A stretch of 64,000 nt of DNA from Streptomyces griseomycini (lineage in GTDB: Bacteria; Actinomycetota; Actinomycetes; Streptomycetales; Streptomycetaceae). A program made the position numbers and the translations under genes. The notes under the pieces were generated by a model that had not been told where the DNA came from, ran no database searches, and worked only from the letters and a program-made list of their open reading frames with translations. The first letter of the stretch is position 1. Each line of letters begins with the position of its first letter. Below are positions 16,076 through 23,663 of the stretch, one piece after another. Location: NCBI RefSeq assembly GCF_014203535.1, contig NZ_JACHJI010000004.1, positions 186,001 through 250,000 of the forward strand, written 5' to 3'.

Positions 16076-17062
16076 ATGGGGAGACGACCGAGCACAAAGA
16101 CCGACAGTGCGCCTGTAGCTGCGGGTGTGCGTGTGGACTGGTGGGCTGTTCCCCACGGTGTGCGAAGCCAGGTTGAGGAACGTCTGGGGGCGCCTGTGCA
16201 AAGCGCCGTTACCCAGGCCGGTGGCTTCTCGCCTGGGGTTGCAGCCCGCATGCGTCTTGTCGACGGCCGACGGGTGTTCGTGAAGGCGGTGGGCGCTGAA
16301 CCAAACCCTGACACCCCTGACCTCCACCGGTCCGAGGCGCGGATCACCGCGGCCTTGCCGATCGCAGCGCCTGTGCCGCAGCTGCTCATGACCTTGGATC
16401 TCGAAGGCTGGGTCGTTTTGGTCTTCGAAGACGTCGACGGAAGAATGCCGGCCCAGCCTTGGCAGCTGGACGAGCTCCACCGTGTTCTTGCAGCGGCTAA
16501 CGAGCTGTCCGTGCTGCTCGATCCTTCGCCGATCGCGGCGCCACCGGTTGCTGATCGGTTCGGCGAAAAGTTCCAAGGCTGGCGTCGGCTTTCCGCTGCT
16601 TCCGCGGATGGGACAGACGACCTGGCCTGGCTCGATCCCTGGGCACGACGCAATCTGGGACGCCTCCTCGACCGAGAAGCCGCCTGGATCGCAGCTGCAG
16701 CCGGTAGTGCCTTGATCCATGGCGATCTGCGGGCGGACAACGTTCTGCTGACCGACGACCGCGTCATGGTCGTCGACTGGCCGTGGGCCGCAGTCGGAGC
16801 TTCGTGGTTTGACGTCGTCGCGATGGGCCCGAGCGTGATCATGCAGGGCGCCCCGGATGCGGTGAGTCTTCTTGATCAGCACCTGTTCGCTCGTGGTGCT
16901 GACCCGGAAGATGTCACCACCGTGCTCATCGCTATGGCTGGATACTTCCTTCGTCAGTCCGTGCAGGCCCCGCCGCCGGGGCTGCCGACGGTGCGGGACT
17001 TTCAGCGTGCTCAGGGTCAAGCTGCACTCCATTGGGTGCGTGAGCGGACACATTGGCGATAG
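16076..17062 (+). CDS. Phosphotransferase-family protein (APH-like), cargo of the element
   Basis: A 328-residue protein with the aminoglycoside-phosphotransferase/choline-kinase fold. The Brenner-type motif ALIHGDLRADNVLL has catalytic Asp near residue 220, and VMVVDWPWAAVG carries the metal-binding Asp. An N-lobe Lys is in GRRVFVKAVGAE. Family members phosphorylate aminoglycosides, macrolides or small metabolites. Position inside a recombinase element suggests a resistance or accessory role, but the substrate is unknown. The start is uncertain: ATG 16076 (MGRRPSTKTD) has no good SD and could be leaderless, and GTG 16124 is an alternative. It converges on the recombinase operon with about 20 bp between stops. 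Confidence 0.8.
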   Translation: MGRRPSTKTDSAPVAAGVRVDWWAVPHGVRSQVEERLGAPVQSAVTQAGGFSPGVAARMRLVDGRRVFVKAVGAEPNPDTPDLHRSEARITAALPIAAPVPQLLMTLDLEGWVVLVFEDVDGRMPAQPWQLDELHRVLAAANELSVLLDPSPIAAPPVADRFGEKFQGWRRLSAASADGTDDLAWLDPWARRNLGRLLDREAAWIAAAAGSALIHGDLRADNVLLTDDRVMVVDWPWAAVGASWFDVVAMGPSVIMQGAPDAVSLLDQHLFARGADPEDVTTVLIAMAGYFLRQSVQAPPPGLPTVRDFQRAQGQAALHWVRERTHWR

Positions 17063-17082
17063 AGCCTCGGGAAAGCCCGAGG

Positions 17083-19539
17083 TCAAGTTCCTGGTGAATC
17101 GGGGCGTGGGATGCCGAGGTCGGCGACGGGCCTCTTGACGAGTCGGGCGGCCTCGGCTTGCTTGGCGCGGAGGAAGGTCAGCGTCGAGTCGATGCCTTCG
17201 ACCTCGCCGAGCCAGTGCTCCTCCTGGGCCCGCTTGCGGCGCAGGAGGAGGTCCCGCTCGATCTCCGCGAGGCGGGGCAGCATCTTGGGGTTGACCTGGA
17301 GCATCGGGCAGCGGATGCAGGCGTGTTCGTGGTTGCAGGGGGTGCCGTAGGGGCGGGCGCAGTTGCCGAGTTCGACCTTGCGCTTGTCGAAGTGCTCCTC
17401 GAAGTCGGCCCACTCCTCGGGCGTGACCTCGGTGTATTCGATCTCCGGTCGGAGTGATCGGCGGTGGTTCAGGAACCGCTGGTAGTTGGCGACGATGTCC
17501 TCGGCGAAGACCGCGACGTAGCCCTGGAGGGTCTGAAGGTTCAGGTGGCCGAGCAGGGCGGCGCCGATATGGATGGGCAGGCCGCCGTTGACGATCTCGG
17601 TGGCGAAGAGCCGCCGGAAGTCGTGCGGCGTGAAGGTCATGTCGGCGAAGGCTCGGTGGGTCTCGGCCAGTTCCTCGCAGCTGCGGGCGAACATGTGGAT
17701 GAACGTGGTCGGGGAGATCACTGATCTCTGCGTGCCGTTCTGCCGTTGCATGAGGAACGGCATGGGCTCCGACCAGGTCTTCTCGTGAGGGTCGTAGCGG
17801 TTGAGCAGGCGGACCGGCCGGCCGTCGGGGGTGAGGCGGCGGATGATCTGAGCGACCGCGTGGAACAGGTCCGCGGACATCGGAATGACGCGCTCGCGCT
17901 CGCTCTTGGACGGAGCGATGACGAGCAGGGCGATGACCTCGTTGTTCGGGCGCCGATACTGGCGGATGCTCAGGTGGGTGAGCTCGCAGAGCTCTTCGAC
18001 GCGGATGCCGCTGTGACGGAGGATCTCCAGGCCGGCCCATTCCCAGAACGCGGTGTCCTCGGCGAGCGTGACGTTGAGGACCCGCCCGTCCTCGTCGGTG
18101 ACGCGGACGGGCGGCTCGTCCTGGCTCTTGGCCCAGGTGCGATCGCGGTCGCTGTCCGTGCGCCGGTAGGAGTGCCCGTCGAGCTCGAAGGTCTCTCCGA
18201 GCTCGACCGCGCGGGCCTTGTGGAGCAGGCCCGTTAAGTGCTCGTAGCGGCCTTCGACGTGCGCGACCAGGGTGGGCAGCAGCGGCTGGCGGACCCGGAT
18301 GCGGTCGGACATCCGCTGGTGGATCTCCCGCTTGCGCTTGGCGAACCCCTTGAGTTCCTTCGGCCGGATCGGGCAGGGCACGACCCACTGGGCCCACTGC
18401 TCGGGCTCGTCGATGGCCCAGCTGTGCAGGTCGAGGTAGAGGGCGCGGACCGCCAGGAGGATGCCGGAGTCGTCCGCGCGGGTGCGGCGCTCGTCGCGGT
18501 CCCACCGCTTGATGGCCTCGCGCCACTGGTCATAGACCTCGGGGCTCAGCGCCAGGTCCTGCTGGCCCGGGTTGATCTTCTCGACCTTGGCCCAGAACGT
18601 GCTCGCGAGCCGGCGGGCCAGGGTCGTGATGGTGGTGTAGTCGGTTCCGGCCCGGCGCCGGGTCAGGTAGTCGATCAGCAGCTGGCGGACGCCCTGGTGC
18701 TGGATGGGGTAGCGGTCGACGAGCTGGGTGATGGTGAGCTGGCCGCGATAGACGTAGGCCCGCAGGGTCGGCGGGGTGCCGGGCGGGAAGTGGCCCATCT
18801 GGTGCAGCACCTGCCAGGTGCCAAGGCCCGCGAAACGGGTGGCGCCTGCCTTGCTGCCGTGGGTCACGCCGAGACGCTTCGACTCCATGCCGTAGTGCAG
18901 CAGCGCCGATGGAGTCAGGTCCTCCAGCGTGATGCCCTGCGTGGTCAGGGCGGCCGCCAAGTCGAACTTCGCCCGGAGCCGGTGCATGTGGTGGAAGTCG
19001 AAGGCATCGGCCGCGGCGAAGAACTTCTCCAACAGCGGATCGGACTGAAGCTTACGGAATCGCTGCGGGTAGTCCAGGAACTTGTTCGCGCGGAACCCGG
19101 AGACCGAGGGCCGGATGACCCGCAGGCAGAACGCGAGCTTGATACCGGCAACAAGGTCTGAGCTGTCTCGCCGGTCGCCATCGTGTGCAAGGACGCGTAC
19201 CGACTCGGCGCCTTCGTCGTCGAAGCCGCTGGCCAGCCAACGCTCCTGCCACGTATCGCCGGGCATCTCCTCCCACACGGAGAAGACCCGCTGGACGGCC
19301 CTCCGACGGCGCCCCGGGTTCGGCTGCCCCTTGGTGGCTCGCTCGACAATGCGCAGGATCTCGTCGGCCGGTGCCCGGGACAGGTCCCCGAACGGGCCCG
19401 GCGGTGTGCTGGGCAGCGGTGCCGGTGCCGTCTTCAGCTCCGCGCCGGCGAACCGCGTGACAGGAGCGGGGACGAACGGCTCGTCGCCGCTGTAGTCGAC
19501 GCGGCGGTTGCGGGCGGTGAAGGTCTTCAGGTCAGCCAC
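17083..19539 (-). CDS. Large tyrosine recombinase (TnpB-like)
   Basis: An 818-residue site-specific recombinase. Catalytic signature residues are all visible: Arg in HSGIRVEELCELT, Lys in IAPSKSERERVIPM, His-x-x-Arg in TPHDFRRLFATE, His in ALLGHLNLQTL and Tyr in QGYVAVF. A long N-terminal region (about 450 residues) precedes the catalytic domain. A Cys/His cluster, NCARPYGTPCNHEHACIRCP, follows it and looks like a zinc-binding site. The GTG start at 19539 overlaps the upstream recombinase stop by 8 bp, so the pair is coupled. It is longer than TnpB of Tn554 but in the same order. Confidence 0.88.
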   Translation of the reverse strand: MADLKTFTARNRRVDYSGDEPFVPAPVTRFAGAELKTAPAPLPSTPPGPFGDLSRAPADEILRIVERATKGQPNPGRRRRAVQRVFSVWEEMPGDTWQERWLASGFDDEGAESVRVLAHDGDRRDSSDLVAGIKLAFCLRVIRPSVSGFRANKFLDYPQRFRKLQSDPLLEKFFAAADAFDFHHMHRLRAKFDLAAALTTQGITLEDLTPSALLHYGMESKRLGVTHGSKAGATRFAGLGTWQVLHQMGHFPPGTPPTLRAYVYRGQLTITQLVDRYPIQHQGVRQLLIDYLTRRRAGTDYTTITTLARRLASTFWAKVEKINPGQQDLALSPEVYDQWREAIKRWDRDERRTRADDSGILLAVRALYLDLHSWAIDEPEQWAQWVVPCPIRPKELKGFAKRKREIHQRMSDRIRVRQPLLPTLVAHVEGRYEHLTGLLHKARAVELGETFELDGHSYRRTDSDRDRTWAKSQDEPPVRVTDEDGRVLNVTLAEDTAFWEWAGLEILRHSGIRVEELCELTHLSIRQYRRPNNEVIALLVIAPSKSERERVIPMSADLFHAVAQIIRRLTPDGRPVRLLNRYDPHEKTWSEPMPFLMQRQNGTQRSVISPTTFIHMFARSCEELAETHRAFADMTFTPHDFRRLFATEIVNGGLPIHIGAALLGHLNLQTLQGYVAVFAEDIVANYQRFLNHRRSLRPEIEYTEVTPEEWADFEEHFDKRKVELGNCARPYGTPCNHEHACIRCPMLQVNPKMLPRLAEIERDLLLRRKRAQEEHWLGEVEGIDSTLTFLRAKQAEAARLVKRPVADLGIPRPDSPGT

Positions 19540-20734
19540 CGAACACCGCCCTGAAGTCGTCCGGGTCGTAGCCAGGGGCAATGGCGGGCTGGAGGCGGGG
19601 GCGCTGGTAGTGCGTCTGGAGGGCGGCGAAGAGGTCCTCGACACGGGCGTGCAGGTAGCGGCCGGTGGTGGCCAGGTCTGCGTGCCGCAGGATGGCCCGG
19701 ACCTCGACCAGCGTCAGGTTCGGGTCGTTCGCCATCCTCTCGGCCGCCGTGTGCCTCAGGTCGTGCAGGCTCCAGTTCGTGCCCAGCCGGTCGTCGGCCC
19801 GCTGGATGACGCGCCGCATCGCCCAGTAGGTGAGCGGCTTGTCCGGGCCGCGGCGGGTGCGGAAGACCGGCTCGTGCGGGGCGGGCATGCCCATCGCGTC
19901 GAGGTAGGCGGCCAGCACCACCAGGGCCTGCGGACTCGCCGGGATCGGCTCGCGCAGCTTCGTGCCCTTGGAGACGACGTAGACGATCTGGGCCGGCCAG
20001 TCGACGTCGGCCGGAGTGACGCCGAGCAGCTCGGAGGCGCGGGCGCCGCTGGAGACGTAGAGCAGTACCGCGGCGCGGTCCCGGTCGTGGTTCATGGCGG
20101 CGAAGAACTCGTCCCACATCACATCCGGGATGGCCCGGGGCTCGGTGGCCGGGACGCGCTGGCGAAGGCGGGAGCGGCGGAAGGCCGGCACGGCCTCCGC
20201 CGGACTGCGGTGAGCGAGCGCCCGGCGCCGTGCCTCCGAAACCGGGACCGGATTCAGCAGCGGGCCGTTGCCCAGGTCGCGGTGGAAGTCGTAGAAGCTG
20301 CTGACCACGGTCAGGGCGTGGTTGATCGTCGCCGGGGCGTAGCCGGCCTTGAGGTACCGCTTGCCGGTGCGGGGGTTCACCGAGCCGGGCTGCGGCGCGT
20401 CCGGCCGGGTGCGGCGGCGCTGCGGATTCGGTGCCGTACGAAGCCATCCCACTATCACTGCCACCTCCCCTTCCGTCGCCTTGTCCCAGGTCACGTTCAA
20501 GAGCCACAGGAACCGGAACCACCGCAGCAGGTCGTTGGCGTAACTGCGGCTGGTTGCTGGGCTGTTGTCGTTCAGAGCGAGGTCCCGCAGGTAGGGCGTC
20601 ACCGACTCGACCGGACTTCCAGCGGGGTCGAGTACGGCGTACGCCGGGTGCTGGGTCTCCAGCTGAACGACCGAGCCGACGCGGGGCAGGACGGCCCGCC
20701 CCTCCATCAGCTGGTTGCGCAGGTGCGACGTCAC
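19532..20734 (-). CDS. Tyrosine recombinase (TnpA-like)
   Basis: A 400-residue tyrosine recombinase. Residues 55-165 contain a core-binding/SAM-like domain (NDNSPATSRSYANDLLRWF). The catalytic domain has Arg in SSGARASELLGV, Lys in VSKGTKLREPIP, SLHDLRHTAAERM (His-x-x-Arg), His in ILRHADLATTG and Tyr in GRYLHARVEDL. The GTG at 20734 is preceded by AAGGAG at good spacing. It is the first gene inside the right end and runs into the TnpB-like gene. About 65 bp of non-coding DNA separate it from the junction and should contain the end-binding sites and promoter. Confidence 0.9.
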   Translation of the reverse strand: MTSHLRNQLMEGRAVLPRVGSVVQLETQHPAYAVLDPAGSPVESVTPYLRDLALNDNSPATSRSYANDLLRWFRFLWLLNVTWDKATEGEVAVIVGWLRTAPNPQRRRTRPDAPQPGSVNPRTGKRYLKAGYAPATINHALTVVSSFYDFHRDLGNGPLLNPVPVSEARRRALAHRSPAEAVPAFRRSRLRQRVPATEPRAIPDVMWDEFFAAMNHDRDRAAVLLYVSSGARASELLGVTPADVDWPAQIVYVVSKGTKLREPIPASPQALVVLAAYLDAMGMPAPHEPVFRTRRGPDKPLTYWAMRRVIQRADDRLGTNWSLHDLRHTAAERMANDPNLTLVEVRAILRHADLATTGRYLHARVEDLFAALQTHYQRPRLQPAIAPGYDPDDFRAVFGG

Positions 20735-20801
20735 ACAGAACTCCTTGGGCAGTCGGACATCGCAGTGCCCAACGACCTCAAGAAGGTGCAGTTAACACAC
20801 C

Positions 20802-20880
20802 AGCCCTGCTCGGGGTGGGCGGCCACCACGTGCGGGGCGGGGGACTCGGTCCGCCGGCAGGAAGGCTGGTGGGCACACAT
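20802..20880 (-). pseudogene. 5' half of the split DUF5999 gene
   Basis: ATG at 20880 on the minus strand encodes MCAHQPSCRRTESPAPHVVA then AHPEQGW, the N-terminal half of DUF5999 with its MCxHQPxC start and HPEQGW. The frame then runs into element sequence (CVNC...). The remainder is at 15869-15982. The native promoter must lie in 20881-21129, which also contains the divergent promoter of the next gene and two direct copies of CCGGACGGGTCGT near 20909-20935. Confidence 0.85.
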
Positions 20881-21063
20881 GGCGCACCTCCGTGTCGCTG
20901 GAAGGACCCGGACGGGTCGTGTCCGGACGGGTCGTACGGGTAGACCGTCCTCCCGCCGCGGACTCATCGGAACGGCCCGCCGTGAAGCGTGACGGTTTCC
21001 GGACGATCCCGGGACGGTTCCCCGACGGCCGGTGCGGACTCGCCACCGAAGGGGTGAGGATGA

Positions 21064-21561
<498 letters not shown>

Positions 21562-21704
21562 CCGGCACCGGGCCCGGCCGCACCGCGTGCCGCCGCCGGA
21601 CGTGCGGGCGCGTGCCGGGAGCCCGTGGTCCCGGCTGTCCCGGGTGACCGGCGTGACGCGGATGTCCCGGAACAGCAGGCTCCGGGACCACCGAAACGGA
21701 AGAA

Positions 21705-21740
21705 GGGGCCCTTCCCGCCGAAGTCGGCGGGAAGGGCCCC
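21705..21740 (+). terminator. Perfect 17-bp hairpin terminator
   Basis: GGGGCCCTTCCCGCCGA (21705-21721) pairs exactly with 21724-21740 around a 2-nt centre. It is the likely terminator of the DUF6299-like gene, about 145 nt past its stop, and by symmetry can act in both directions. Confidence 0.75.
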
Positions 21741-22402
21741 GGTCGTGCCGGAGCCGGTCGCCGCGTGAGCGGGCGTGCGCTCGTGTCCTCCCGGCCCGCC
21801 GGCGTCCGCCTTCGGCGTGCGCCGCGTACCGGCCCTGCGGTCGGGGACGATGAGCTCGCGCCCCTCGGGGCCGGTGGTGGTCCCGGCCCGGTCCGGGGAG
21901 CCGTGGGCCGTGACGGTGCCGCCGCGGTCTTCGACGGCGACGGCGAACACGGTGTCGGCCTCGACGAGTGCCTGGCGGCCGTACGCGCCGAAGGGCTCGG
22001 CGACCCGGTCGGGATCGTGCCGCCCGCGGACGGGAAGTCGCCGTAGGCGGTCGAGCAGGTGCGGCACAGCCGGCCGGAGCAACAGGACCCGACGGCCGGT
22101 GGACCCGGCCACCGGCGAGGCCACGGACGTCCCGCGGTTCGCGGACTGCCCGGCGCCGGCCAAGCCGACCCGCTGGGGATCGACCTGCACGTCCTCGGCC
22201 GTCGACGACGAAACGGATCCCCGACTGTGTCGGGACCCGCCACGGAAGATCGAGGCCAGGGCGCGCAGCCCTTGCCGAAGGGGCCGGTGAGGAAAGCGCC
22301 GTGTCGCGGACAACGCGAGTGCGGGTGGGCGCTTGCGTCCCCTGGAGAGGACGTCAAACGCCCGTGTCGTAACCGCCGGTGCGTCGGCCGACCGTGAACG
22401 GC
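21741..22402. other. About 660 bp without a convincing gene
   Basis: Open frames exist on both strands because of GC content, but none has a start with a ribosome-binding site or a recognisable domain. On the minus strand around 21850-22010 one frame reads YGRQALVEADTVFAVAVEDR, which looks protein-like and could be the remnant of a lost gene. I could not identify it. Confidence 0.4.
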
Positions 22403-22654
22403 CTATGCCTCTATGAGGGCGTGAGCCCAGACTTCCCCGTTTTCGGTGATCACCACGATCTTCCCGTCGCTGAAGACGACGAATCTGTCCTGCGTGTTGG
22501 ATCCCACTTGGGGCCCGTCTTTGTTGAGCTGAAGAGCCTCATCGATCTGCTTGATGTCGCCGTTGGTCATCTGGACGGTGTGGCACCAGACTTCGCCGTT
22601 ACTGGTGATGGCGAAGATCTCGAAGTTGCCCGGTTCGACCTTATCGGAAAACAC
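22403..22654 (-). CDS. Small ORF with two NGEVW repeats; probable gene fragment
   Basis: An 83-residue frame with lower GC than its neighbours. It contains two similar segments, IFAITSNGEVWCHTVQM and KIVVITENGEVWAHALIEA, reminiscent of one-strand motifs in beta-propeller or tectonin-like repeats. It starts at GTG with no visible SD, immediately after the IS5 remnant, so it may be the 3' end of a gene cut by that insertion. The composition is protein-like rather than a GC shadow. No function can be assigned. Confidence 0.4.
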   Translation of the reverse strand: MFSDKVEPGNFEIFAITSNGEVWCHTVQMTNGDIKQIDEALQLNKDGPQVGSNTQDRFVVFSDGKIVVITENGEVWAHALIEA

Positions 22655-22800
22655 TCAGAACCGGTCGGAGAAGCAGACGGATTCCCATGTGGCGAAGTGG
22701 CCGTAAACGGTCTGGTGGGCGGGAAGTCGTGGGGGAGGTAGCGCCAAGGGATGCCGGTGCGATCGACGTGGAGGATGACGTCCGGGTGAATCCCATGATG
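22655..22800 (-). pseudogene. IS5-family transposase N-terminal remnant, frameshifted
   Basis: Minus-strand translation gives HPDVILHVDRTGIPWRYLPH then DFPP, followed after a 1-base frameshift by HQTVYGHFATWESVCFSDRF and a stop. This matches the N-terminal DNA-binding region of IS5-family transposases (pattern RTGxxWRxLPxDFPPxxTVYxxFxxW). No catalytic DDE region, no complete ends and no start codon remain. It marks a past insertion next to the accessory genes. Confidence 0.7.
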
Positions 22801-23215
22801 TTATGAGAGCGAACCCGCGGATTCTCTCGAACTGCCTTCGATTTGCGCGAACTCGCTGAGGGCCGGTCTCTGGCGTCCTGTCCCTGACTCACTGCGCAAA
22901 GTAGCCGTCGGCCCTCTGCTCACCCGAGTTGCTTCGTGCTCGGTCTGTTCGTCAGTTCCAGGGTACTGCTGCTACGAGGTGCTTCACTCCTTGAGGATTG
23001 GTGCTGTGGCGCAGCGAAATTGCATCACAAGTCGGCTGCGCTACCATAAAAAATAGCGGATCCTGCCGTAGGAATGTGATCAACGGGGCATGATCGGCGG
23101 ATGTCACAGCGCAGGCCGTAAGGCCCGGCACCGGCGTCAGCCGCCCACCGTCACCACCTTTCGTGGGCCACACGTTCCTTTTCCGATGACGCCCAGCACA
23201 AGGGGAGGCATCGTG
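22801..23215. other. Non-coding stretch upstream of the metallopeptidase pair
   Basis: About 415 bp with lower GC than most of the window, including ACCATAAAAAATAGCGG around 23042. I see no gene on either strand. It should hold the promoter of the 23216 gene. Confidence 0.4.
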
Positions 23216-23662
23216 ATGACTGAACCCGACTACGGCCCCGAACCTTCAGAGCCACCGACCACCGTGCGGCTGATCTTCGAATACGAGGGGACCGATATCC
23301 GTCTGATATCCCGGCGGCGGGTGGCGATGATGCCCCCGCCCAGCGATCCGCTCAGAGAACGTGAGGATGCCCAGGGCTTCTGGGTCGAGGTCCGGGACGC
23401 GCAGCAGCGACCGCTGTACCGGCGTGTGATGTGCGATCCGGTACGCCGTGACGTCGAGGTGTTCTCCGACGAGCCGGAGTACTCGATCGCCCGCGTGCCG
23501 GTGGACGAGCCGCGCGGCCTCTTCGTGGTTCTGGTCCCGGACATCGCGAATGCCGATCATGCCGCGCTCATCCGCAGCCCGTTCGGCCTGCGGCCGACCG
23601 CTGCGGCGGAAGTGGCGCGCTTCGGCTTCGGACCTGATTTCAGCACAGAGGAAGACCTCTGA
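23216..23662 (+). CDS. Hypothetical partner of the M64 metallopeptidase
   Basis: A 148-residue soluble protein without a signal peptide or recognised domain. Notable segments are TTVRLIFEYEGTDIRLISRR, FWVEVRDAQQRPLYRRVM, YSIARVPVDEPRGLFVVLVP and a C-terminal GFGPDFSTEEDL. The beta-strand-rich pattern could form an immunoglobulin-like or sandwich fold; that is a guess. GGAGG sits 7 nt before ATG 23216, and GTG at 23213 is an alternative. The peptidase gene starts 1 nt after its stop, so the two are one operon and the product may be a chaperone, inhibitor or targeting partner of the peptidase. Confidence 0.75.
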   Translation: MTEPDYGPEPSEPPTTVRLIFEYEGTDIRLISRRRVAMMPPPSDPLREREDAQGFWVEVRDAQQRPLYRRVMCDPVRRDVEVFSDEPEYSIARVPVDEPRGLFVVLVPDIANADHAALIRSPFGLRPTAAAEVARFGFGPDFSTEEDL

Positions 23663-23663
23663 G

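Larger units (their letters stand above)
15985..20801. mobile_element. 4.8-kb integrative element with paired tyrosine recombinases, inserted in DUF5999
   Basis: The boundaries come from the two halves of the interrupted DUF5999 gene. Only a 2-bp CC is ambiguous at the junction (15983-15984 versus 20800-20801), so there is no long target duplication. Contents: a phosphotransferase-family cargo gene (+) and two overlapping tyrosine-recombinase genes (-), transcribed towards the cargo. A CTGCAC-TTC motif lies a few bp inside each end in inverted orientation (15989-15997; 20782-20791, with one extra C). A TnpA/TnpB recombinase pair plus cargo, without target duplication, recalls the Tn554 family, although no tnpC equivalent is seen. 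The cargo gene looks less GC-rich than the host genes. Confidence 0.85.

Noticed and set aside
15869..18526. 885-residue minus-strand frame spanning the element's left end and part of the recombinase
   Set aside because: Composite of a shadow of the TnpB-like gene, antisense of the phosphotransferase and the true DUF5999 3' fragment; only the last 38 codons are real.
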